This document shows, piece after piece, positions 57,096 to 64,000 of a stretch of DNA of 64,000 bases. The notes beneath the pieces were generated by a model, which made no database searches, was not told the origin of the DNA, and was given only the letters and a program-made list of their open reading frames with translations. The number at the start of each line of letters is the position of its first letter. Within the stretch, counting starts at the first letter, position 1. The stretch comes from an uncultured Oscillospiraceae bacterium (GTDB taxonomy: Bacteria > Bacillota > Clostridia > Oscillospirales > Oscillospiraceae). The position numbers were made by a program, and so were the translations under genes. Location of the stretch: positions 62,001-126,000 of the forward strand of contig CAKSWT010000002.1 of NCBI GenBank assembly GCA_934512135.1, in the 5' to 3' direction.

Positions 57096-58866
57096 AGTCC
57101 TCAGCACCTACCTTTGCGACGATTTTTTCGATTTCAGCGGTCATGGCGTCCTCAATCTTCCCATAGACCTCCACATACTCCTCGTCGGGGACGCTCTTGG
57201 CCCGGCCGATCTTTTCCCGGGCGTCAATGTTTGTAAGCTCCTTCAGCGGGGCGTTTTTGGCAATGGCGTCCCGGCAGAGGGTGTCATACCGGAGAATCAT
57301 ATCCAGCAGCCGGAACTGCCGGTCAAAGGAGGAATACCAGTCGATCTCATTGAAGGAGTTCTGCTGGAGGAAGTCCTCCCGAATCATCTTGGCGATCTCC
57401 AGGGTCAGCTGGTCGTCGGTGCTCAGGGAGTCCTTGCCCACCATTTTGACGATTTCCTCCAGCTCGGCCTCCTCCTGGAGGGTGGCCATGGCACGGTAGC
57501 GGTTCTTGGTCCAATTCTTGTTGACATGCTCATCCAGCCAGGGCTGGAGGGTGTCCATATACAGGGAATAGGAGTTGAGCCAGTTGATGGCCGGGAAGTG
57601 ACGGGCATAGGCCAGAGAGGAGTCCAGGCCCCAGAACACCTTGACGATTCGCATGGTGGCCTGGGAGACGGGCTCGGAGGTGTCGCCGCCGGGAGGGGAG
57701 ACGGCACCAATGGCGGTCAGGCTGCCCTGGCGGTCGTCGGTGCCCAGGCACTTGACCACCCCGGCCCGCTCGTAGAACTGGGCCAGACGGGAGGCCAGAT
57801 AAGCGGGGTAGCCCTCCTCGCCGGGCATCTCCTCCAGACGGCCGGACATCTCACGAAGAGCCTCGGCCCAGCGGGAGGTGGAGTCGGCGATTACGGCCAC
57901 GTCGTAGCCCATATCCCGGAAGTACTCGGCAATGGTGATGCCGGTATAGATGGAGGCCTCACGGGCTGCCACAGGCATATCCGAGGTGTTGGCAATGAGC
58001 ACGGTGCGCTTCATAATGGAGTCCCCGGTACGGGGATCCACCAGCTCGGGGAATTCCCGAAGGACGTCGGTCATCTCGTTGCCGCGCTCGCCGCAGCCGA
58101 TGTAGACCACCAGGTCCACGTCGGACCACTTGGCCAGCTGATGCTGAATGACGGTTTTGCCGGAGCCGAAGGGGCCGGGGACGCAGGCGGTGCCGCCCTT
58201 GGCCACCGGGAACATGGTGTCCACCACACGCTGGCCGGAGCACAGGGGGACATTGGGGGAGAGCTTGGTTTTGTAGGGGCGGCCATTTCGGACAGCCCAT
58301 TTCTGCATCATGGGGAGCTCAATCTTCTTGCCGTCCCTTTCCAGGACGCAGACGGTCTCCAGCACGTTAAAGGAGCCGGGCTTGATGTCCACCACGGTGC
58401 CTTCGGTGCCGTAGGGGACCATGATCCGATGCTCCATCACGGAGGTCTCCTGGACCACGCCGATGACGTCGCCGCCTACCACATGGTCGCCGATCTCCAC
58501 CCGGGGGGCGAAGTCCCACTTCTTTTCGTGGTCAATGGGAGAGACCTCAATGCCACGCTGAATGGTATTGCCGCAGATGGCCATGATCTTCTCCAGGGGG
58601 CGCTGAATGCCGTCGTAAATATTTTCAATCATGCCGGGTCCCAGCTCCACGGAGAGGGGGGCGCCGGTGGTTTCCACCAGGGCCCCGGGGCCGAGACCGG
58701 AGGTTTCCTCGTAGACCTGGATGGAGGCGTTGTCGCCGCGCATCTCAATGATCTCACCGATCAGATGCTGAGGACCTACACGGACCACGTCGTACATATT
58801 GGCGTCCGCAAGACCCTCGGCCACCACCAACGGGCCGGAAACCTTGACAACAGAACCGGTTGCCAT
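57088..58866 (-). CDS. ntpA: V-type ATPase catalytic subunit A
   Basis: A 592-residue catalytic ATPase. Walker A is G231-PFGSGKT238. The arginine-rich 'YIGCGERGNEM' loop follows with the catalytic Glu, as does 'ADSTSRWAEALREMSGRLEEMPGEEGYPAYL', written here as one continuous conserved region of the protein. The bulge domain specific to V-types lies at about 120-190. It is preceded by ntpG/F and overlaps ntpB. Confidence 0.97.
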   Translation of the reverse strand: MATGSVVKVSGPLVVAEGLADANMYDVVRVGPQHLIGEIIEMRGDNASIQVYEETSGLGPGALVETTGAPLSVELGPGMIENIYDGIQRPLEKIMAICGNTIQRGIEVSPIDHEKKWDFAPRVEIGDHVVGGDVIGVVQETSVMEHRIMVPYGTEGTVVDIKPGSFNVLETVCVLERDGKKIELPMMQKWAVRNGRPYKTKLSPNVPLCSGQRVVDTMFPVAKGGTACVPGPFGSGKTVIQHQLAKWSDVDLVVYIGCGERGNEMTDVLREFPELVDPRTGDSIMKRTVLIANTSDMPVAAREASIYTGITIAEYFRDMGYDVAVIADSTSRWAEALREMSGRLEEMPGEEGYPAYLASRLAQFYERAGVVKCLGTDDRQGSLTAIGAVSPPGGDTSEPVSQATMRIVKVFWGLDSSLAYARHFPAINWLNSYSLYMDTLQPWLDEHVNKNWTKNRYRAMATLQEEAELEEIVKMVGKDSLSTDDQLTLEIAKMIREDFLQQNSFNEIDWYSSFDRQFRLLDMILRYDTLCRDAIAKNAPLKELTNIDAREKIGRAKSVPDEEYVEVYGKIEDAMTAEIEKIVAKVGAEDYD

Positions 58867-58903
58867 TGTCTATCACGTTCCTTTTCGGTAAATTTCCTGA
58901 TGC

Positions 58904-59212
58904 TTAGAGAATATCGGCGCCTACTGCGCGCTCCACGGCGCTGTGCAGTGCCTGGACGCCAAGGCCCAGAGAGCCGGTCTTACCGGGGATCAGGATGATC
59001 GCAGGGGTAACATTGTCCTTATAGCGCGCAATCTCTCCGGACAACAGGGAAGAGAGCTGCTCTGTAATATAGATGACCGCATAGTCGGAGTGTGCCAGGC
59101 GATGGAGGGTCTTTTTCGCCTCTGCGGGATCCTCCAGGGGGAACACGTCCAGGCCCAGCGCACGGAATCCCAGCACGCTGTCCCGGTCACCCATGACTGC
59201 TACCTTATACAT
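58904..59212 (-). CDS. ntpG: V-type ATPase subunit F (NtpG)
   Basis: A 102-residue stalk subunit. 'YKVAVMGDRDSVLGFRALGLDVFP' is the family start and 'YAVIYITEQLSSLL' follows. It binds subunit D in the rotor. The ATG at 59212 fits the family start; a GTG at 59221 is also possible. It overlaps the ntpC stop by 8 nt. Confidence 0.92.
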   Translation of the reverse strand: MYKVAVMGDRDSVLGFRALGLDVFPLEDPAEAKKTLHRLAHSDYAVIYITEQLSSLLSGEIARYKDNVTPAIILIPGKTGSLGLGVQALHSAVERAVGADIL

Positions 59213-60194
59213 ATGCTTCACGCAGCCTTTCTCGGATGGATGGGGCGGGCACGCCGCTGAGGCGTCCGCTCAGAATAATCCGCGCGGCGGAAATTTCGTT
59301 CTCCTTGGCCGCAGCATAGGCCACCAGCACACAGTCCCCAAAGGGGGTCATCCGGCTGGACTGGAGATAGGCGTTGAGGGCGTTGTCGCAGGCCCGCTCA
59401 AAGGCCGTCTGGGCGCCGCCCTTCACGGCCTTGTCACCCAGGGCGGCGGCCTGCTGGAGCTGTCCGGTAAAGACGCTCTCCAGATTGGCCCCGGTGGTTA
59501 CCGCCGTGGCGATGGAGTTCCGGCTGACATTGCCGCCGTCCATGATGACGGCGTTCAGGAACTCCAGATCCTTGTGCATCCGCTGGGTGCGGACGGCGGA
59601 TTTGAGGTTGGCGGCGTCAATCATCAGGCGGATATATCCCTCCAGATATTCGCTGCCGGACTCCCGGGCCGCAGTGAGCATCTCTGCGTAATAGGCGCGG
59701 TCCAGCACAAAGTCGCTGCGCTGAGGGTCTCCGGTGGCGGAGAGGGTATCCGTGGCCTGCACCACCCCTCGGGCCAGGGCCTGGGACAGCTCGCCGTATT
59801 CTCCCCGGCGCAGGGCGTCCTGGAGCTTGGCGGCAGGATAGCGTCCCGCGTCAATCAGCAGTCTGCCGGGATCCTGACCGGTGGCCCCGCACTTTACCAG
59901 CGCCTTGGCGTTATGATAGTCGTATTTCATCCGAAATACATCCACAATCTTTGGATTGGGGGAAAGGGACGCCAGCTCCGAGAAGGTGGTGGCCCGGTTT
60001 TGCGCCAGGGACTGCTCCAGCCCCTGGGCCGTCAGGGGCTCCAGACCTTCATAGCCGCATTCCGTCAGGACCTTTGCGGCGTCCTCATTGCTCCGGGCCT
60101 CCAGCATGCGCTCCATACGCTCATGGGTGAGCATGCGGTTTTCCAGGCTGCGGAGCCGGGTAGAAATAAAGAGATAATCGGTATCTTTAGACAA
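59205..60194 (-). CDS. ntpC: V-type ATPase subunit C
   Basis: A 329-residue subunit linking the rotor to the K ring (d-type subunit). It begins 'DTDYLFISTRLRSLENRMLTHERMERML', a typical start, and the three-fold repeated helical pattern is visible, with 'DYHNAKALVKC' in the middle. It lies between ntpE and ntpG in the same order as the Enterococcus hirae operon. Confidence 0.93.
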   Translation of the reverse strand: MSKDTDYLFISTRLRSLENRMLTHERMERMLEARSNEDAAKVLTECGYEGLEPLTAQGLEQSLAQNRATTFSELASLSPNPKIVDVFRMKYDYHNAKALVKCGATGQDPGRLLIDAGRYPAAKLQDALRRGEYGELSQALARGVVQATDTLSATGDPQRSDFVLDRAYYAEMLTAARESGSEYLEGYIRLMIDAANLKSAVRTQRMHKDLEFLNAVIMDGGNVSRNSIATAVTTGANLESVFTGQLQQAAALGDKAVKGGAQTAFERACDNALNAYLQSSRMTPFGDCVLVAYAAAKENEISAARIILSGRLSGVPAPSIRERLREAYV

Positions 60195-60229
60195 GGCCCA
60201 TCCTCCTTTTTTGTGATGGTACGGCCCGC

Positions 60230-60829
60230 TCAGTCAAAAAGGACCTGGGCCACCTCGCCTGCCATCTGCTCCCGGAGCATCCGGACGATGGTGGGAAAGG
60301 TGCAGTTGGTTTCCACATTGCCCTCCTGGAGGTACAGTCCGCCCTGAAAGTCGCGGAACTCCTCGGAGAGGGTCAGAGATGCAGGCTTCCCGGCCTGCTC
60401 CAGCCGGGCATTGGCGGAGAGAACCACCCGCTTGCCATACCGGGCCCGGTCCTTGGTGCTGAGAATCACCGCCTCTTTTCCGGTGGTGGAGGCGTCTGCG
60501 GCCAGCTTGGCAAGCAGATCGGCATAGGAATCCTCCGGAAGGGCCAGGAGCTTTTCCAGGGCCTGGTCAAAGGCACGGCTGAGCATTTCCTGCTTCACCG
60601 CCAGACGGCGCTTTCGCGCCTCCAGCTGTGCCACGCCGCCCAGCCGAACCACACGGTCATCGGCCTGGGCCTTGCCCTGGGTCACCGCCTCCTGATAGTC
60701 GGATTCCGCCAGGGCCGCATAGCTCGCCGTGATTTCGGCGGCCTGACTTTTGGCCCGGCTCAGCATTGCGGAGGTCTCCTGGGCTGTGTCAACGGCAATG
60801 CGATCTGTGATCTTTTCAATACCATTCAT
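60230..60829 (-). CDS. ntpE: V-type ATPase subunit E
   Basis: A 199-residue peripheral-stalk subunit with a long N-terminal coiled coil (about 1-95, Ala/Glu/Lys/Arg-rich) and a small C-terminal α/β head ('GGLYLQEGNVETNCTFPTIVRMLREQM'). It pairs with the H-type subunit (63291-63605) to form the stator. Confidence 0.9.
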   Translation of the reverse strand: MNGIEKITDRIAVDTAQETSAMLSRAKSQAAEITASYAALAESDYQEAVTQGKAQADDRVVRLGGVAQLEARKRRLAVKQEMLSRAFDQALEKLLALPEDSYADLLAKLAADASTTGKEAVILSTKDRARYGKRVVLSANARLEQAGKPASLTLSEEFRDFQGGLYLQEGNVETNCTFPTIVRMLREQMAGEVAQVLFD

Positions 60830-60858
60830 AGTCGTTACCTGCCTTTATCGGGCCAGCA

Positions 60859-61341
60859 TCAGAGCCAGATCAGCATCAGCATGGAGGCCAGCAGGGACAA
60901 AATGGCGTAGAACTCCACGATGCCGCAGAGAATCAGGCCCTTGGACCAGTCGTTGGGCTTCTTGGCCAGAATGTTGATGGAGCCGGCAGCCACGCGGCCC
61001 TGGGCAATGGCAGAGAGCAGACCGCCGATGGCCATGGGCATGCAGGCCACGAAATACTGCATTCCCTGTGCCACGGTGAGCTCAGGGGTAGCGCCGCCCA
61101 CCATGCCGATCTGAATCAGGGCGAAGAACCAAACCACCAGGCCGTACAGGCCCTGGGTACCGGGCAGCAGCTGCAGCACCATAACCTTACCGGATTTGGA
61201 GGGATCCTCGCTGAGGAGTCCGCTGCCGGCCTCACCGGCGATGCCGGTGCCCTTTGCGGAGCCGACGCAGGAAAGACCTACTGCCAGGCCGGAGCCCAGA
61301 AGGGCCAGTGCCAGACCGCCAAAACTATCCAAGAAATTCAT
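60859..61341 (-). CDS. ntpK: V-type ATPase rotor subunit K (Na+-type)
   Basis: A 160-residue proteolipid made of two related hairpins (four helices). The ion-binding carboxylate is E143 in 'GIVEFYAIL', with no matching acid in the first hairpin. The sodium ligands known from E. hirae NtpK (Leu61, Thr64, Gln65, Gln110, Glu139) have counterparts here: L59/T62/Q63 in 'LLPGTQG', Q114 in 'AIAQGR' and E143. Na+ rather than H+ coupling is therefore expected. Confidence 0.93.
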   Translation of the reverse strand: MNFLDSFGGLALALLGSGLAVGLSCVGSAKGTGIAGEAGSGLLSEDPSKSGKVMVLQLLPGTQGLYGLVVWFFALIQIGMVGGATPELTVAQGMQYFVACMPMAIGGLLSAIAQGRVAAGSINILAKKPNDWSKGLILCGIVEFYAILSLLASMLMLIWL

Positions 61342-61354
61342 AACTGTTTCCTCC

Positions 61355-63289
61355 TTAAGAAATTACGTCCACATAATCTGTGTCGATTTTAACGGGTGTA
61401 AAGGGCTTGCCGCCGTCCTCATAGAACCGGCCAAAGAACTCCAGGCACTGAAGCCGCATGTCGTGGACATAGCAGCCCAGCAGGTTCAGGGCCATGTTCA
61501 GGGCGTTGCCCACCATGGAAATCACAAAGAACAAAATCACGTTGCCGGTGAGGGTGCCCAAGGTATTGAACACCTGGGCGATGACTGCCCCGGCCAGCAT
61601 CAGGGCCATCAGACGGGAATAGGAGAGAATGTCGCTGAAATAGCCGGTGACGTTGTTGTACAGGGAGCCGAAGATGCCCATCAGCTTTCCGCCGATGCCC
61701 TTCTTCCCGTAGCCCTGGGTGAGCACCAGCAGCACCAGAATGGCGATGATACAGGGCTTCACCGCTCCGGTGAGAGCCGCCACGCCCCCCAGCACAAATA
61801 CCAGATACCAGGCCCCTTCGCTGCACAGGGCGTCGAGAACCTGTCCCCGGCGGATTTTATTGTACATACTCACGGCCATGCCGGTGAAGATCTGGATCAC
61901 GCCCAGCACCAGGGAGCCAAGCAGCACCGCCAGGGCGTCATCCAGGGGGGAGAACAGGCTGGGAAGGGTCACGGCCGTACCGGTGACCATCTCCGTGAGC
62001 TTGGGAATCAGATCTCCGAAAAAGCTGCCGGTGATGGCGCCGAACAGGAAGGTGGCCACACCGCAGTATTGGAACAAACGGAAGAACTGGGCCTTTTCCC
62101 CCCGAAGGTGTTTCTTTTTTATCACCAGCAGACAGCCGAAGAACATCAGCAGGCCATAGCCCATGTCCGCCATCATCATGCCGTAGAAGAAGATGAAGAA
62201 GGGGGCCATCAGGGGATTGGGGTCTACGCTGCCGTAGGCCGGGAGAGAATACATATTGGTTACGGTGTTCAGTGAGCTGACCACGGTACCGCTCTGGAGC
62301 TTTACGGGAACCTCCGGATATTCCTCCTGGGCGGGCTCGGCAAGGTCGTAGGCGCAGCCCATATTGTCCAGCAGCTGGGTCAGCGCCGGAATCTGGGGCT
62401 CCGAAACCCAGCCATCCAGCAGAAAGGTCTTGTCGGTGGCCAGCAGCTCCAGCTTACAGCTTTCCTTTTGGACCTCCTGGGTCAGCCGGTCAATGGCCAG
62501 CTCCACGGCGCCGCGCTTATCCTTATAGGAGGCCAGTGTCTCCAGCAGGCTGTCTCGCTTCTGCTCCAAGGTGTTGAGATTTGCCTGGTGCATGGCCGTG
62601 GTTTCCCGGGCGGTTCCGGTGATCCCCTTGAAGGTGGTGGTGCTGAAGCCATAAAACTTGAGCACATCCAGCGCCTCCTCCTGCTGGGATCCGTGGCACA
62701 GGAAGAAGAGATAGTGCATGTCCCCGTCGGTGGAGGCCTCGTAGAGCGCCGAGGTATCTGCGTGGAGGGACAGGTCCTTCCGGACGGCCTCCAGGTCCAG
62801 GGCGGCAGGAATCATGCCGAAGGCTGTGTAGAGGACCCCGGAGGGCTGCGTGTTGAGGGGCACATCCAGGGTAAGCCAGGGCGCCAAGGTGGCGAGGATG
62901 GCGTGTTCCTTTTGAATCTGGTCATAGACGCCGCTGAGGTTCCGGTCATATTCCACAATCTCCTGGGCGGTCTGCATGGACCGGCTCAGGGCCTCATCGT
63001 CAAAGAGCTGGGAGGCCTTGATCTGAGGCAGGGGAGCGAGGAGCTTGGTTTTTACCGGGGCGTAACGGTCCAGGGCAGACAGGGCGTCCCGGGCCGTCTC
63101 CAGCTTGGTCTGCTGATCTGCCAGGGCGCTTTCGTCCGGGTGGACCAGGCTGGCCCACTGGGGGTCGGCGAGCTTATCGGTCTGCTGTGCGACCTCTACG
63201 CAGCCCAGCTGCTGCAGCTGATCGAACAGGGTATCGCGGTCGGATTCCAGAGCCAGAACATGCAGCCGTTTCATTTTTACGATTGCCAT
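61355..63289 (-). CDS. ntpI: V-type ATPase subunit I
   Basis: A 644-residue membrane stator subunit. The N-terminal half is cytoplasmic with two coiled-coil stretches (about 55-110 and 215-270). The C-terminal half has about seven membrane helices ('NPLMAPFFIFFYGMMMADMGYGLLMFFG' opens it, and the essential arginine is expected in the 'FSDILSYSRLMALMLAGAVIAQVFNTLG' helix). It forms the ion half-channels next to the K ring. Confidence 0.95.
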   Translation of the reverse strand: MAIVKMKRLHVLALESDRDTLFDQLQQLGCVEVAQQTDKLADPQWASLVHPDESALADQQTKLETARDALSALDRYAPVKTKLLAPLPQIKASQLFDDEALSRSMQTAQEIVEYDRNLSGVYDQIQKEHAILATLAPWLTLDVPLNTQPSGVLYTAFGMIPAALDLEAVRKDLSLHADTSALYEASTDGDMHYLFFLCHGSQQEEALDVLKFYGFSTTTFKGITGTARETTAMHQANLNTLEQKRDSLLETLASYKDKRGAVELAIDRLTQEVQKESCKLELLATDKTFLLDGWVSEPQIPALTQLLDNMGCAYDLAEPAQEEYPEVPVKLQSGTVVSSLNTVTNMYSLPAYGSVDPNPLMAPFFIFFYGMMMADMGYGLLMFFGCLLVIKKKHLRGEKAQFFRLFQYCGVATFLFGAITGSFFGDLIPKLTEMVTGTAVTLPSLFSPLDDALAVLLGSLVLGVIQIFTGMAVSMYNKIRRGQVLDALCSEGAWYLVFVLGGVAALTGAVKPCIIAILVLLVLTQGYGKKGIGGKLMGIFGSLYNNVTGYFSDILSYSRLMALMLAGAVIAQVFNTLGTLTGNVILFFVISMVGNALNMALNLLGCYVHDMRLQCLEFFGRFYEDGGKPFTPVKIDTDYVDVIS

Positions 63290-63290
63290 A

Positions 63291-63605
63291 TCAGCCCATC
63301 ACGATCCTTTCTACGATACGGCCGGAAGCCTCGTCGAGGCGACTTTCCGCGCGGGCCCGGATTACTGCGCATTGATTTTCTGCATGATGCATGACTTCCT
63401 CCGCGTTTTTCGCGGCGGTTTCCTCCGCATTGTGCATCAGCCGTTTGACCTCCGCGTCGGCCTGGGCCTGCCGCTGGTCGTAGGCAGCCCGTCCGGCAGC
63501 TTCCGCGTCTGCAATCATCTGTTTGGCAGCGGCAGTTGCGTCCTTCAGAGACTGCTTGGAGGCGGCCTCCGCGTCGGCGACTTTTTTCATGGCATCCAGA
63601 GACAT
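63291..63605 (-). CDS. ntpF: V-type ATPase subunit H/G-type stalk protein (NtpF)
   Basis: A 104-residue, almost wholly helical Ala/Glu-rich protein, the first gene of the operon, as ntpF is in E. hirae. It forms the coiled-coil peripheral stalk with subunit E. Its stop is one base from the ntpI start, so translation is probably coupled. Confidence 0.88.
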   Translation of the reverse strand: MSLDAMKKVADAEAASKQSLKDATAAAKQMIADAEAAGRAAYDQRQAQADAEVKRLMHNAEETAAKNAEEVMHHAENQCAVIRARAESRLDEASGRIVERIVMG

Positions 63606-63697
63606 TGTATCACCGCCTTTTTACATGAATTTTGGTGGTTCTGTACCTTCAGAACATGGGTAGATGATCACCCTGAGGATGTGTTCATCTATAGTAA

Positions 63698-63727
63698 ATT
63701 ATACCGGGATTTCGAAACAAATGTCAC
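63698..63727 (-). promoter_or_regulatory. Proximal promoter of the V-ATPase operon
   Basis: GTGACA (63722-63727) and a perfect TATAAT (63698-63703) with an 18-base spacer, about 85 nt before the ntpF start. Confidence 0.75.
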
Positions 63728-63886
63728 GGCAACAACTGCACAAAAATACAGCGAAGAATGGAGCAAAAACATACAACATATCTAATTCCCGCCGGATGGG
63801 AGGAAGAAGTCTTGCCCACATGCTGACATTTGTCCCTGAAAGGCGGAGAAAGTAAATTTCATTCACGCTTTCACTTACCTTTCTAA

Positions 63887-63943
63887 AAATGACCGATAGT
63901 CATTTACAAGGAACACTATACCACGGCTCCGGGAAAAATGCAA
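63887..63943 (-). promoter_or_regulatory. Distal promoter with palindromic operator
   Basis: TTGCAT (63938-63943) and TATAGT (63915-63920), 17-base spacer. A perfect 7-bp inverted repeat AAATGAC-N5-GTCATTT (63887-63905) covers about +3 to +21, in the style of TetR-family operators. Confidence 0.7.
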
Positions 63944-63946
63944 GGG

Positions 63947-63992
63947 GACAAAGAAAGACTGCCGTCCCACAGAACGGCAGTCTTTCTTTGTC
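63947..63992. terminator. Long bidirectional hairpin at the right edge
   Basis: A 19-bp perfect stem (63947-63965, 63974-63992) with an eight-base loop and A/T-rich outer ends. It probably terminates a gene lying beyond the window. Confidence 0.8.
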
Positions 63993-64000
63993 AAAAAAAC

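Larger units (their letters stand above)
63606..64000. other. Upstream region of the V-ATPase operon
   Basis: No supported gene is present in these 395 bases. The region holds the proximal operon promoter, a distal promoter with a palindromic operator, and a terminator-type hairpin at the right edge. A 26-codon frame in the long leader lacks a convincing ribosome site. Confidence 0.7.

Noticed and set aside
57022..58998. 658-codon frame antisense to the V-ATPase A subunit
   Set aside because: It is a His/Gly/Leu-rich shadow of ntpA with no motif. The same applies to 55017-57236, 44380-45621, 47165-49150 and the other long antisense frames.
63784..63864. 26-codon frame in the distal V-ATPase leader (minus strand)
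   Set aside because: The possible ribosome site is about 15 nt away, too far, and no homologue is recognised.
1..64000. tRNA, rRNA, CRISPR array, insertion sequence or prophage genes
   Set aside because: No cloverleaf, rRNA segment, regularly spaced direct-repeat array, transposase or phage protein was recognised on either strand.

Overview
The window is a gene-dense, GC-rich piece of chromosome from a spore-forming, anaerobic, gut-type Firmicute. It is most like the Oscillospiraceae (Oscillibacter/Flavonifractor/Intestinimonas-like). That placement rests on gene content: yqfC-yqfD, ylbJ and a sporulation-type D,D-carboxypeptidase, a stand-alone AICAR formyltransferase paired with an archaeal-type PurO cyclohydrolase, a Na+-type V-ATPase operon and a bacterial-type pyruvate carboxylase. 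No rRNA, tRNA, CRISPR array, phage or transposase gene was seen.

Layout. (1) 1-4.9 kb: the end of an ATP-grasp gene, ylmH, a GNAT enzyme and a ynzC-like gene. Leftward genes follow: an M50 protease, a small membrane protein, a D,D-carboxypeptidase and a deformylase. (2) 5-22.8 kb: housekeeping genes reading mostly rightward (uppP, ftsK/spoIIIE, asparaginase, yqfC-yqfD-phoH-ybeY-dgkA-era-yqzL-recO-mutS2, HPr, uvrC, rsmD, coaD), many with 4-8 nt overlaps. A leftward ylbJ plus a small Cys4 protein interrupts them. (3) 22.9-32.9 kb: pyruvate carboxylase, then a five-gene dipeptide/oligopeptide-type ABC importer and a small membrane protein. (4) 33-41.6 kb: a redox cluster. It holds a ferredoxin-fused fumarate-reductase-like flavoprotein, a GltD-like NAD(P)H oxidoreductase, a LysR regulator, an SDR dehydrogenase and an Old-Yellow-Enzyme/2,4-dienoyl-CoA-reductase-like ene-reductase, followed by a MATE exporter. 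(5) 41.7-45.8 kb: diaminopimelate decarboxylase, a PucR regulator and asnS. (6) 45.9-54.8 kb: purine biosynthesis in two leftward units, purE-C-F-M-N and purO-purH-purD. The second has a ZTP riboswitch. The units are separated by about 0.95 kb of non-coding DNA rich in repeats and hairpins. (7) 55-63.6 kb: a nine-gene V-type ATPase operon in the order H-I-K-E-C-F-A-B-D.

The strongest candidate for something undescribed is the redox cluster. A near-identical element beginning TATAACC lies before each of its three transcription units. Before both enzyme operons the element starts exactly 61 nt upstream of a TACAAT -10 box, which suggests that the LysR protein activates both from one binding geometry. 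The set of family members (OYE ene-reductase, SDR, FrdA-like flavoprotein) resembles known gut pathways that reduce isoflavones, flavonoids or steroids/bile acids, but the substrate cannot be read from the sequence. Second is the 49.3-50.25 kb interlude, which contains two inverted copies of a multi-hairpin unit with compensatory changes. Third is the purO leader, where a clear ZTP riboswitch is followed by two identical-format palindromes (TCTAC-N5-GTAGA) before the start codon.

All coordinates, motifs and promoter spacings were read by eye. Family assignments rest on recognised motifs and overall resemblance, not on a database search.
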